Source: CALDOK01 sp964481655 (GTDB lineage: Bacteria > Myxococcota_A > UBA796 > JAFGLY01). From it: a DNA stretch of 64,000 nt. The notes below the pieces were generated by a model. It had not been told where the DNA came from. It saw only the letters and a program-made list of their open reading frames with translations, and did not search any database. Positions within the stretch are counted from its first letter, which is position 1. Each line of letters opens with the position of its first letter. The translations under genes were made by a program, and so were the position numbers. The DNA is taken from positions 6,761 to 70,760 of the forward strand of contig CAYZVO010000016.1 in NCBI GenBank assembly GCA_964481655.1, written 5' to 3'. Shown in pieces: positions 21,218 to 29,453 of this stretch.

Positions 21218-21264
21218 ATTACATGGCGGGCGCACGCCACGGCCATCTCGCCCCTGGAGGGTCC

Positions 21265-21984
21265 ATGGGTTTCCTCGACATCATCTTCGGTAGCCCCGCA
21301 AAGCAGCTCGAGCGGCAGTGCAAGCGGGTGCAGAACATCAACGCCCAGCCCGAAGACCGCGAGGCCGCGGCCCTCTTCCTGGCGGAGGACGGCACCGAGA
21401 TGGCCATCTATGGGCTGCTCGGCCGCTTCGATGTCCGCATCGAGAACGCCATGAAGGACCGCAACGAGAAGGCCTTCATCTTCGAGCTGCTCGTGGCTCT
21501 GGGCGAGCCGGTGCTCGAGCCGGCCATCCTGTTCTGCAAGCGGTGCAAGAACATCGCCAACCCGCTGCGGCTCATCGAGGCCCTCGGGGGCACCGAGCCC
21601 CTGCTCGCCACCGCGCTGGGGATGCTGGACGAAGAGGCCGAGAAGGAAGACTACAAGCCGGACCGCAAGCGCCACCTGCTGGTGCTGCTGGCCGATCAGC
21701 GGGACGAGCGCATCCCGGACAGCGCCGCGCGTTTCCTCGATGACTTCGACGAGGGCGTGCGCTACGCCGCGGCCCAGGCGGTCATCTCTCAGGAGACCGA
21801 GCAGGCCTCCGACAAGCTCCTGGCGACCCTGGCCAACCCCACCGAAGAGTCCAACCGCCTGCGGGTGCGCATCGCCGAGGTCGTGGCGGCGCGGCGCTGG
21901 CCCCTGGACCCCCACGTCCAGGCCCTGACCGACAACCCGCCCCACGGCTTCGCCGTCAAGGGCCGCTACCTGGTGTCGGCTTAG
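21265..21984 (+). CDS. HEAT-repeat-like cytoplasmic protein
   Basis: A 239 aa predominantly helical protein with no signal. Helical pairs such as EMAIYGLLGRFDVRIENAM, IFELLVALGEPVLEPAILF and DEGVRYAAAQAVISQE recur at about 35-40 residue steps, typical of HEAT or armadillo-like scaffolds. Specific role unknown. Strong CTGGAGG precedes the ATG. It is followed by the radical SAM gene with an 11-base gap, suggesting cotranscription. Confidence 0.8.
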   Translation: MGFLDIIFGSPAKQLERQCKRVQNINAQPEDREAAALFLAEDGTEMAIYGLLGRFDVRIENAMKDRNEKAFIFELLVALGEPVLEPAILFCKRCKNIANPLRLIEALGGTEPLLATALGMLDEEAEKEDYKPDRKRHLLVLLADQRDERIPDSAARFLDDFDEGVRYAAAQAVISQETEQASDKLLATLANPTEESNRLRVRIAEVVAARRWPLDPHVQALTDNPPHGFAVKGRYLVSA

Positions 21985-21995
21985 TCCCCCGACCC

Positions 21996-23348
21996 ATGCG
22001 CGTCCTCCTGCTGCGCCCGCCCCGTCGGGATCGGGCGGACGTCAGCCTCGCGGTGCCGCCGCTGGGGCTCGCCTACCTGGCGGGGGCCCTGCGGCGAGCC
22101 GGCCACGAGGTGAGCATCCTCGACGCCCGCGCCGATGGCGTGGGCTGGCGTCGCCTCGGGGCGCGCGTCGCCGCTGCAGAGCCAGAGCTGGTGGGCATCA
22201 CCGCCGCCACCCCCGTGGCCGATCTGGCCGCCAGGGCCGCGGATCTGGCCCGCCCCCACTGCCGCTGGCTGGTGCTCGGTGGCCCGCATCCCACCGCCGT
22301 GGGCGAGGCGGCCCTGCGGGCGATGCCGGCGCTGGACGCCACCGTCGAAGGCGAGGCGGAGATCAGCGGCCCGGCCCTCGTGGCGTGGCTGGCCCAGGGG
22401 GCACGCGGTGAGCCTCCCCCGGGTGTGCGGGCCCACGGACGGGCGTTCCGCCCGGCGCCCCACCTGACCGATCTCGACGCCCTGCCCGCGCCGGCGCGGG
22501 ATCTGCTGCCCCACCGCGGCTACCACCACCTGCTGGCCACCCGACGGCCCATGGCCACCATGCTCACCAGCCGAGGCTGTCCCCACGGGTGCACCTTCTG
22601 CGATCGGGCGGTGGGCGGCCACCGCTGGCGGGCCCGGAGCGCGGAGCACGTCCTGGACGAGCTGACCGGGCTCGCCAGCGACGGCGTGCGCTTCGTGCAC
22701 CTGTACGACGACAACTTCACCCACGATCGCCAGCGGGTCGTCGACATCTGCCGCGGCATCCTCCGGCGCGGGCTGGACCTGCGCTGGAACTGCGAGGCCC
22801 GGGTCGACGGCGTGGACGCCGAGCTGCTCGGCCTGATGCGCCGCGCCGGCTGCGCGCTGGTGGCCTTCGGTGTGGAGAGCGGGTGGGAGCCCACCCTGCA
22901 GGCCCTGGGCAAGGGCTTCGATCGAGCTGCGGTGGAGCGCGCCTTCCGCATGGCCCGGGCCGCGGGCCTGGGGACCCTGGCCTACGTGATCCTCGGCTCC
23001 CCTGGCGAGGGCCACGCCCAGCTGGACGCGACCCTGCGCTTCTGTCGTCACATCGGCGCCGACTTCGCCCAGTTCTCGACCTTGAGCGCCCTGCCGGGCT
23101 CCCAGCTGGCGGCGCGGGCGGGGGACGGGGCCGACGTGCGCTCCTTCGTCGACGCCGACCTGGACCGGGCCGTGCTCACGGATCTCGAGCCCGCCGAGCT
23201 GTCCCGCTGGCTGCGCCGGGCCTGGGCGGGCCACTACCTGCGCCCGCTGCCCATGGCGCGGCTCGGCGCCGCGGCGCTGATGAGCGGCGCCTGGCGAGAG
23301 TCACCCAGGCTGGTGGGAGCCGCCGCCGCGTGGTGGTTCAGAAGGTGA
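21996..23348 (+). CDS. B12-binding-domain radical SAM protein
   Basis: A 450 aa radical SAM enzyme. Residues 1-135 form the cobalamin-binding-like Rossmann domain (VLLLRPPR, PPLGLAYLAGALRRAGHEV), but no DxHxxG motif is visible. The radical SAM core starts with C195-x3-C199-x2-C202 (CPHGCTFCD) to hold the 4Fe-4S cluster, followed by LYDDNFTHD and FGVESGWEPTLQ. Such enzymes carry out methylations or other difficult C-H chemistry, often on lipids or natural products; substrate unknown. The 3' end overlaps the convergent TMTC-like gene by 11 bases. Confidence 0.92.
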   Translation: MRVLLLRPPRRDRADVSLAVPPLGLAYLAGALRRAGHEVSILDARADGVGWRRLGARVAAAEPELVGITAATPVADLAARAADLARPHCRWLVLGGPHPTAVGEAALRAMPALDATVEGEAEISGPALVAWLAQGARGEPPPGVRAHGRAFRPAPHLTDLDALPAPARDLLPHRGYHHLLATRRPMATMLTSRGCPHGCTFCDRAVGGHRWRARSAEHVLDELTGLASDGVRFVHLYDDNFTHDRQRVVDICRGILRRGLDLRWNCEARVDGVDAELLGLMRRAGCALVAFGVESGWEPTLQALGKGFDRAAVERAFRMARAAGLGTLAYVILGSPGEGHAQLDATLRFCRHIGADFAQFSTLSALPGSQLAARAGDGADVRSFVDADLDRAVLTDLEPAELSRWLRRAWAGHYLRPLPMARLGAAALMSGAWRESPRLVGAAAAWWFRR

Positions 23349-25008
23349 GCTGACGCTGGCGCTCTTCGATGAGCTCGCGCTCGGGGAAGGCCGGGTCGAC
23401 CTCGAGGACGTTGTGGTAGTGGTGCAGGGCGCGCTGGGGGTCGCGGCGGGCGCCGTAGTAGATGTTGCCCAGGGCGAAGTGGGCCTGGGTGTTGTCCGGG
23501 CAGTAGGTCAGCGTGGTGCGGAACTCCGCGATGGCGTCTTCCCACTTGCGCTGCCGGTAGTAGAGCCAGCCGAGGTTGTTGTGGGCCTTGCAGTAGGTGG
23601 GGTGGCGGCGCAGGGTGTCCAGCCAGACGCGCCGGGCGTCGGCGGCCCGGCCCTGCTCCGCCAGGGCGATGCCCATGTTGTTCCAGGCGTCCAGGAACAT
23701 CTCGTCCAGCTCCACCGCGCGCCGGTAGGCCTCGACGGAGACGTCGAAGGCCCCCGTGAAGCGCAGGGCGTCGCCGTAGCCGTACCAGGCCTCGGCGGAG
23801 TCGGGGTTCTTCGAGGTGGCGTCCTGCCACAGGGCGACCTCGTCCTCCCAGGCCTGGTTGCGCAGGTGGGTGGCGGTGCCCAGGGTGAGCACCGCGACGG
23901 CCGCGGCGAGCACGGCGGGCTTGGGGAAGCGGGCGGCGAGGGGGCGCAGGGCCAGGACCAGCCCGAAGCACAGGGCCCAGCCCGGCAGGTAGGCCCGATG
24001 CTCGGCCATGGTCTCCTTGAGGGGCACCACGCTCGATGAGGGCGCGAGGATCACCAGGAACCAGGCCAGGCAGAGCGCGAGCCATGGGCGGCGGCGCCAC
24101 TGCCAGGCGGCGATGCCCCCGATCGCCAGCAGCAGGGCGAGGGCGGCGACCACGCCGGGATCCGCGAAGCCCTCGGCCGCGGGGTGGTCGTGGAAGACGC
24201 TCTGTCCCACGGGCAGCAGCCACAGCTGCAGGTAGCGCACCACCACCTCGGCCTCGGTGGCCAGCTGCACCCCCAGGGGCCGGAGCCACAGATCCGTGGT
24301 GAAGACCCCGTACATCAGCTTGCGGGCCACCGCGCCCGCCGCCAGGACGGCCCAGAAGGGCGCCAGCCCCAGCCAACCCCGGCGGCCCATGGGGCGCTCG
24401 CCTGGCAGGAGCAGCTCGATGAGGAGCAGGGTGACGGGGATGGTGGCCGCGACCTCCTTGGTGGCCGCCGCGAGCAGGAAGGCGATGAGGGCCACCAGCA
24501 GCTGGAAGACGTCGCCCGCCCGGCGCCAGCGCAGCCAGCCGAGGACCGCGCCCAGGTACAGGGCGGCGCAGAGGGACTCGGAGCGGCCGGTGATGTAGGT
24601 GACCGCCTCGGTGGTCATCGGGTGCACGGCCCAGAGCGCGGCGGCGGCCAGGGCCGGCAGCATGGGCCGCGGCAGGCGCATCCGCCGGCAGAGCTCTTCC
24701 CCCAGGAGGAACACCAGGCCGGCGTTCAGGGCGTGGATCAGCACGTTGACCAGGTGGTAGCCGAAGGGCTCGAGCCCCCACAGGCGCCAGTCCAGGGCCC
24801 AGCTGAGGATCACCAGGGGGCGGCTCGCGTTGTAGCCGACCACCGCGTGCCATTGCTCGAGGGTGCGGATGGTGCGGTTGCCGACCACCTCGACCTTGTC
24901 GTCGTAGGTGAAGGCTCCGTCCAGGCCGTTGGCCCAGGCCAGGCCGACCAGCAAGGCCAGCAGGCCGAAGCCCAGCCAGCGGGCGGTGTGGCGCGGCGCG
25001 CCGCTCAC
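23338..25008 (-). CDS. TMTC-like membrane protein with TPR repeats
   Basis: A 556 aa protein with about ten N-terminal membrane helices (residues 10-375) and a C-terminal TPR array (about 385-545: AEAWYGYGDALRFTGAF, LDAWNNMGIALAEQGRA, CKAHNNLGWLYYRQRKW, QAHFALGNIYYG). The N-terminal FTYDDKVEVVGN and HPMTTEAVTYITGRSE segments match the TMTC/DUF1736 group, thought to be O-mannosyltransferase-like. It starts inside the stop of the GT4 gene (ATGA overlap), so both glycosyl-transfer genes are coupled. Confidence 0.88.
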   Translation of the reverse strand: MSGAPRHTARWLGFGLLALLVGLAWANGLDGAFTYDDKVEVVGNRTIRTLEQWHAVVGYNASRPLVILSWALDWRLWGLEPFGYHLVNVLIHALNAGLVFLLGEELCRRMRLPRPMLPALAAAALWAVHPMTTEAVTYITGRSESLCAALYLGAVLGWLRWRRAGDVFQLLVALIAFLLAAATKEVAATIPVTLLLIELLLPGERPMGRRGWLGLAPFWAVLAAGAVARKLMYGVFTTDLWLRPLGVQLATEAEVVVRYLQLWLLPVGQSVFHDHPAAEGFADPGVVAALALLLAIGGIAAWQWRRRPWLALCLAWFLVILAPSSSVVPLKETMAEHRAYLPGWALCFGLVLALRPLAARFPKPAVLAAAVAVLTLGTATHLRNQAWEDEVALWQDATSKNPDSAEAWYGYGDALRFTGAFDVSVEAYRRAVELDEMFLDAWNNMGIALAEQGRAADARRVWLDTLRRHPTYCKAHNNLGWLYYRQRKWEDAIAEFRTTLTYCPDNTQAHFALGNIYYGARRDPQRALHHYHNVLEVDPAFPERELIEERQRQLTF

Positions 25009-26183
25009 CGGGCGCCCCCGGCTTCCACCAGGACCTGCTCGTACATGCTCTTGTGCATGGCGGCGACCCGGGGCCAGTCGAAGTGGTCGCGGATGTAGGA
25101 GCGGCCCCGCTCCACCATGGCCGAGGCCTGGTCGCGATCCTCGATCAGCTCACCGATGCGGGCGCGCAGGGCGTCGACGTCGCCGTGGCGGACCAGCAGC
25201 CCGGCGCCAGCGCCCTGGATGAGCTCGCCGCAGCCGCAGTCGTCCCCCACCACGGCGGGGGTGCCGGAGAGCAGGCCCTCGAAGGGCACCAGGCCGAAGA
25301 CCTCGGCGGTGCTGGGGTAGACGAGCACGTCGGCGTCCACCAGCAGCTGGATGCGCTCTTCGCCCTCGAGCAGGCCGACGAAGTGCACGGGGGCGGCGGG
25401 GTCGGCCACGGCCCGGGCCAGCTTGCCGCCGCCCATGTCGTTGCCGCCCACCACCAGGGCGGCGCCGGCCGGGGAGTCGCTGTTGAAGGCCGAGACCAGG
25501 TGCTCGACGCCCTTTCGCGGGGACAGCTGCCCCAGGTAGACCACCATGGGCCGCTCGGGGTCGATGCCCAGGCGGCGGCGGAACAGGCCCCGCGGGGGGA
25601 GGGGATAGAACTCGCCCAGATCGAGGCCGTTGGGGATCTCCACCAGGCGGTCGTCGGGGATTCCGGCCTGCAGGTGCTGGCGCCGCTCGGCCTGGCTGAC
25701 CACCACGCAGCGGGCGGCCCGCTGGGGGATGCGGCCGGAGACCAGCATGTCCCACAGCAGCTTGACCCGCTGCTTGCGCTCGTGTCGCAGCAGGGTGCCG
25801 TTGGCGGTGAGGACCGTGGGGATGAAGTGCTGGCGGGCGAGTCGGTCGGCGGCGTTGTTGAGCAGGTGGCGGTGGCCGTGGAGGTGGACCACGTCCGGCC
25901 GCGGCAGCCGGGCCAGCTGATCCTCGACCCCTCGGGGCAGGAAGAGCTGGTGGTCGTAGGCCAGGCGGTTGGACAGGTTGCGGCAGGTCAACACCCGCAT
26001 GCCGTCCAGGGTGCGATCGGGCTTGACCGGGGCCCGGCTGCGGGCGTCCATGGCGTCGGTGGTCAGCACCGACACCTGCACCCCCTGCTCGCACAGGGCG
26101 CGGCCCAGGCCGTAGACGATCCGGGGGATGCCGCCGTAGGCCCAGGTGGGGGGGAAGTATGGGGTGACCTGCAGGACGTGCAC
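25005..26183 (-). CDS. Glycosyltransferase family 4
   Basis: A 392 aa cytoplasmic GT-B enzyme. The N-domain begins VLQVTPYFPPTWAYGGIPR, the usual UDP/GDP-sugar GT4 start, and the C-domain contains YLGQLSPRKGVEHLV and the EX7E donor-binding pair Glu294/Glu302 (AEVFGLVPFEGLLSG). It probably adds a sugar to a lipid-linked glycan or capsule precursor. It is cotranscribed with the TMTC-like gene and lies opposite the Cys-rich lipoprotein pair. Confidence 0.93.
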   Translation of the reverse strand: MHVLQVTPYFPPTWAYGGIPRIVYGLGRALCEQGVQVSVLTTDAMDARSRAPVKPDRTLDGMRVLTCRNLSNRLAYDHQLFLPRGVEDQLARLPRPDVVHLHGHRHLLNNAADRLARQHFIPTVLTANGTLLRHERKQRVKLLWDMLVSGRIPQRAARCVVVSQAERRQHLQAGIPDDRLVEIPNGLDLGEFYPLPPRGLFRRRLGIDPERPMVVYLGQLSPRKGVEHLVSAFNSDSPAGAALVVGGNDMGGGKLARAVADPAAPVHFVGLLEGEERIQLLVDADVLVYPSTAEVFGLVPFEGLLSGTPAVVGDDCGCGELIQGAGAGLLVRHGDVDALRARIGELIEDRDQASAMVERGRSYIRDHFDWPRVAAMHKSMYEQVLVEAGGAR

Positions 26184-26272
26184 GGCGTGCTCCGCGGGGC
26201 CGTGGGGCCCGTCACGCCCCTAGCGGGGGCGGGACAGCCAGTCAACCTGGCGTCAGGCGCGCCCGTGGACTG

Positions 26273-26301
26273 TTGACCCGCTCATGCGTGTCCATTAATG
26301 G
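26273..26301 (+). promoter_or_regulatory. Possible promoter for the Cys-rich lipoprotein pair
   Basis: TTGACC at 26273-26278 and TAATGG at 26296-26301 are spaced by 17 bases, 58 bases upstream of the ATG at 26359. The -35 fits a housekeeping sigma factor well; the -10 is poor. Confidence 0.35.
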
Positions 26302-26358
26302 CCGCCTGACCATCCGCCCGGCTCCACGGGCGTGCTGGCTCGTTCTGCTGGAGGAACG

Positions 26359-26709
26359 ATGAGGACGGTCCTCGGACTCACCTGCGCTGCGCTGTTCGCA
26401 CTGCTGGCCACCGGCTGCGGCCCCAACTGCCAGACCACCTGCGACAAGCTCTATGGCTCGACCGGTGATGACTGCGGCATCGCCCGTCCCAACACCTCCG
26501 AGAGCGACCTCAAGTCCACCTGCATGAAGGCCTGCGGGGAAGCCCTCAAGGTGCCCGGCGAGCTGGAAGGCTACGACCCGGACGAGCGCCAGGGCTCCTC
26601 TGCAAGCGTCGAGATCACCAACGACAAGCAGGCCGCCGTGTGGATGGACTGCATCGCGGAGACCGCCTGTGAAGACCTCGAGAAGGGCTACTGCGCTCCT
26701 GTCTGGTAG
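26359..26709 (+). CDS. Small Cys-rich lipoprotein
   Basis: A 116 aa lipoprotein (FALLATGCG, Cys20) with GGAGG before the ATG. The mature part has eight or so Cys in the spacing C-x3-C-x3-C near the start and further pairs later, implying a small disulfide-bonded domain. It resembles the product of the overlapping next gene in opening motif (CGPNCQTTCDKLY versus CTPTCKEVCVKLL). No family recognised. Confidence 0.85.
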   Translation: MRTVLGLTCAALFALLATGCGPNCQTTCDKLYGSTGDDCGIARPNTSESDLKSTCMKACGEALKVPGELEGYDPDERQGSSASVEITNDKQAAVWMDCIAETACEDLEKGYCAPVW

Positions 26710-26983
26710 CGCCGCGCTGCTTCTGCTGACCCTCGCGGGGGGCTGCACGCCCACCTGCAAGGAAGTCTGCGTGAAGCTGCTGGAGTGCGACGACGTCGAG
26801 TCGCCGCGGGTCTCCGAGTGGGAGTGCCGCGACGCCTGCGAGCGCGAAGAGAACCTCTACGAAGAGTGGGAGGATCTCCAGGTCCTCGAGCTGCACTACG
26901 ACCAGCGCGACTGCATCATGGACAAGGAGTGTGGCGAGATCGCCGACGGCGCTTGCTACGACGAGGAGCTGTACCTCTTCTGA
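26669..26983 (+). CDS. Small Cys-rich lipoprotein, overlapping paralogue
   Basis: A 104 aa lipoprotein starting at GTG 26669, 41 bases inside the upstream gene and in another frame. The start is supported by GGAG seven bases upstream and by a full signal peptide (KTSRRATALL ... TLAGGC, Cys26), most of which is encoded in or just after the overlap. The mature part carries C-x3-C-x3-C and four more Cys. It is probably a tandem paralogue of its upstream neighbour. The overlap suggests coupled translation. The ending is immediately followed by a CAGCTGACAG-type repeat. Confidence 0.82.
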   Translation: MKTSRRATALLSGSAALLLLTLAGGCTPTCKEVCVKLLECDDVESPRVSEWECRDACEREENLYEEWEDLQVLELHYDQRDCIMDKECGEIADGACYDEELYLF

Positions 26984-27016
26984 AGCTATCAGCTGACAGC
27001 TGATGGCTGACAGCTG
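26984..27016. repeat. CAGCTGACAGCTGAT-type short repeat
   Basis: Directly after the stop codon at 26983 is a run of alternating AGCTATCAGCTGACAG and CTGATGGCTGACAGCTG units that is partly self-complementary. Related sequences occur at 40900-40931 and 41023-41048. Position at gene ends suggests a dispersed palindromic element used as, or tolerated at, a transcript end. Confidence 0.6.
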
Positions 27017-27031
27017 CCGCGCTCTGCGCGG
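27017..27031. terminator. Small GC hairpin between convergent genes
   Basis: CCGCGC and GCGCGG (27017-27022 and 27026-27031) form a 6-bp stem with a 3-base loop between two convergent stop codons. No T-tract. Together with the adjacent repeat it may end both transcripts. Confidence 0.35.
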
Positions 27032-27436
27032 CTACCAGCGATCGCCGCCTGCGCCGAAGAAGTTCGGGCCGCCCTGGTCGGCGACGTGCTCGCCGTAGGA
27101 GCGGATGTCGTCGTTGGCGACGAAGTAGGTGGCGTGCTCGCCGTAGCGGCGGGAGAAGTAGACCTTGCCCTCGAGGCCGGTGGAGAAGCGGAAGTCCATG
27201 CCGGCGAGGTTCTCGTCGTGCTGCGCGGTGAGCAGGTGGCTGCACACGGGGCAGTGGAACTCCACCAGGTCGCCCTGCTTCAGGGGAAGCTCGTCGGCGA
27301 TGATGGCCTGGTAGTTGCCGGGCTGCGGGGAGAGCAGCACGAGCCCGCGCTGGTCGTGGCGGTAGGCCGCCAGGATGATCTTGACGTTGGGGTTCAGCAC
27401 CGCGCGGCACTTGGGGCAGTAGTAGATACGCTTCAT
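27032..27436 (-). CDS. Zinc-ribbon-like protein
   Basis: A 134 aa cytoplasmic protein with two CxxC pairs, Cys7/Cys10 (YYCPKCRAVLNPN) and Cys62/Cys65 (FHCPVCSHLLTA), which probably hold one zinc ion. Between them is a strand-rich segment and after them a domain with HATYFVANDDIRSYGEHVADQ. Function unknown; could be a small nucleic acid or protein binding factor. The ATG at 27436 is preceded by GAGGAACC; the open frame further upstream runs into the neighbour and is not used. Confidence 0.8.
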   Translation of the reverse strand: MKRIYYCPKCRAVLNPNVKIILAAYRHDQRGLVLLSPQPGNYQAIIADELPLKQGDLVEFHCPVCSHLLTAQHDENLAGMDFRFSTGLEGKVYFSRRYGEHATYFVANDDIRSYGEHVADQGGPNFFGAGGDRW

Positions 27437-27534
27437 GGGGGGTGGTTCCTCGAGCCTCGGGGGGTCGTGGGGAGAGGCTCGAAGTGTATCGAACGGCTCC
27501 GCGCAACGCCAGAGCCAACGCCCGGTCCCGGGGC

Positions 27535-28743
27535 TCACTCCACCGGGATGCGCTCGATGGAGACCACCGCGCCGCCCTCGTCGGTGTAGCGGACCGTGGT
27601 GCGCATGGGGCGCTCCGCCAGCCACCAGGGGGCGCTGGGGCGCATCTCGACCACGGGGCCCTCGCGGGTCCACCAGCTCTCGATGGTGCCGGTGCCGTGG
27701 GCCGCCTGGCCGTTGACGTCGAGCACGAAGGTGCTGGTGGCCTTGCCCTCGAAGCGGCGGCGCAGATCCGGCAGGGCGCGGTCCAGGCGCAGGCGCAGGA
27801 TGGGCTCGTCGTGCTCGGCCTGCAGGACCTCGCCCCTGGCCAGCTCGCGCACCTCGCCGCCGTTGACGGCCTGGGTGACGGGCAGGTCGTAGCGGAGCGT
27901 GACGATGGGATCCTCCCGGGCGACCCAGCGCCCGTCGTCGCTCCACTGCTCGAGGCTCCGGGTGGGCCAGTCGACCCCGGGAGCGGGGCGCTCGAGGGCG
28001 AAGCCCTGCTCGGCCGGGCGCTGCTCGAACGACGCGACGGCGAAGCCGGCCTGGACCTGATCGAGCACGAACTTCATGCTGTAGATGCCGAGCACCTTCT
28101 CGATGCGGCGCTCCTGGCCGCCGATGAGCAGCTCGACCTCGCCGCCGTGCTGCTGGCCGGCCAGGTCGAGCACGGCGGCCACGGCCTGGCGGCTGTGCTC
28201 CATGGTGCTGCCGTTGCGCTTGCCAGGGGGCTTCTGGGGGCGCGCGCCCCGGTAGCTCAGCTCCACGGCCTGGCCCTTGGGGGTCTGGGTGGTCATGCGC
28301 AGGTCGACCCGGGCGTCGTCGCTGTGGTCCTGGACGACCACGGGCGCGGCGGTGCGGGGCACGGGGATCTCCGGCAGCCAGGACTCGATGTCATCGAGCT
28401 CGGCCACCACGTTCTGGTCGCCGTCAGCGTCGGCGTCCTTGGCGATCCACAGGGAGCGGCCGGGCACGTCGATGCGGGCGTACTCGTGCATGGTCCAGTC
28501 CGGGTGGTCGCTGACCAGCACGATGTCGATGGCGTAGTGCAGGCCCCACAGCTGCACCGGCAGCACCGGGTACTCCACCTGGGGGCCGGTGGTGTAGCGC
28601 ACCCGCGACGGCACGGCGGCCTCGGCGAACGCGGCCTGTTCTTTCTCGGACAGGGCGGGACCTTCGGGCAGCAGGCGCTTCACCGAGGCGCAGGCGGTGA
28701 GCAGGACGGGGAGGGTGAGGGTGCAGAGGCGGTGGAGGCGCAT
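27535..28743 (-). CDS. Hypothetical lipoprotein
   Basis: A 402 aa lipoprotein (LLTACAS, Cys18). The mature part is probably beta-rich, with WGLHYAIDIVLVSDHPDW near the start and paired segments (GTGTIESWWTREGP, TVRYTDEGGAVVSIE) at the end that look like the strand pairs of carotenoid/lipid-binding lipocalin-like folds; this is a guess. No family recognised. Divergent from the hydrolase gene at 28785 with only 41 bases between starts. Confidence 0.78.
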   Translation of the reverse strand: MRLHRLCTLTLPVLLTACASVKRLLPEGPALSEKEQAAFAEAAVPSRVRYTTGPQVEYPVLPVQLWGLHYAIDIVLVSDHPDWTMHEYARIDVPGRSLWIAKDADADGDQNVVAELDDIESWLPEIPVPRTAAPVVVQDHSDDARVDLRMTTQTPKGQAVELSYRGARPQKPPGKRNGSTMEHSRQAVAAVLDLAGQQHGGEVELLIGGQERRIEKVLGIYSMKFVLDQVQAGFAVASFEQRPAEQGFALERPAPGVDWPTRSLEQWSDDGRWVAREDPIVTLRYDLPVTQAVNGGEVRELARGEVLQAEHDEPILRLRLDRALPDLRRRFEGKATSTFVLDVNGQAAHGTGTIESWWTREGPVVEMRPSAPWWLAERPMRTTVRYTDEGGAVVSIERIPVE

Positions 28744-28784
28744 GGGGTCTCGCGGAGAGGGGGTGCCTGCGCTACTCCTATCCC

Positions 28785-29279
28785 ATGATCGTCTTCGCCC
28801 ATGGACTGGAAGGGAGCCCTGGTGGGACCAAGGCTCAGCTGCTGCGTCGGCTGGAGCCGCGCCTGGTGTGCCCGGATCTGCGGGGGGTGCCTTTGCAGGG
28901 GCGCTACGACGCCATCGATGAGCTGACCCGCGGGCGGCGGGGCCTGGTGCTGGTGGGGTCCAGCTATGGCGGGCTGGTGGCGGCGCTGCTGGTCCAGGCC
29001 CACCCCGAACGCTTCGCCGGGGTGGTGCTCTGCGCGCCCGCCCTGGGTTGGGTGGAGGCCCCACACACGGAGCCTGGCAGCCTGATGGCGCCCTCGGGTG
29101 TGGAAGTCGACCTCATCCACGGCCTGCAGGACACCATCTGCCCCATCGAGCACAGCCGCGCCTACGCCGCCCGGTCAGGCCCGCAGGTGACCCTGCACGA
29201 GGTCGAGGACGATCACCCGCTGCGGGGCTCCCTCGCGCTGCTCGAAGGCCTCGTCCTCGCCCACGCCGCAGAGGGCTGA
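28785..29279 (+). CDS. Small alpha/beta hydrolase (esterase-like)
   Basis: A 164 aa minimal alpha/beta hydrolase, similar in size to YqiA-type esterases. It has IVFAHGLEGSPGGTKAQLL, the nucleophile elbow Ser60 (VGSSYGG), Asp116 in IHGLQDTICPI and His144 in EDDHPLRG, giving a complete triad. Cytoplasmic; substrate unknown, likely a short ester or thioester. Start at the ATG right after the divergent intergenic gap. Confidence 0.9.
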   Translation: MIVFAHGLEGSPGGTKAQLLRRLEPRLVCPDLRGVPLQGRYDAIDELTRGRRGLVLVGSSYGGLVAALLVQAHPERFAGVVLCAPALGWVEAPHTEPGSLMAPSGVEVDLIHGLQDTICPIEHSRAYAARSGPQVTLHEVEDDHPLRGSLALLEGLVLAHAAEG

Positions 29280-29322
29280 TCGCGCCGTCCAACACGGCCT
29301 GGAGACCCCCCTGATCCGCGCG

Positions 29323-29352
29323 TTGACCCCGCGCTCTGGCCGCGGCTATACT
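29323..29352 (+). promoter_or_regulatory. Sigma-70-type promoter for the lipoprotein run
   Basis: TTGACC at 29323-29328 and TATACT at 29347-29352 are separated by 18 bases, about 100 bases upstream of the ATG at 29454. This is the best promoter match seen in the window and would drive the lipoprotein genes from 29454 onward. Confidence 0.6.
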
Positions 29353-29453
29353 GCTCGGGAGCGAGGCGCAGCCAGGTTCGGCGACGGTCGAAGTACAACC
29401 TCTGATATCGCGCATTCGCGGCACCCTTCCGGCCCCCGCCCGGAGTCACGCCC

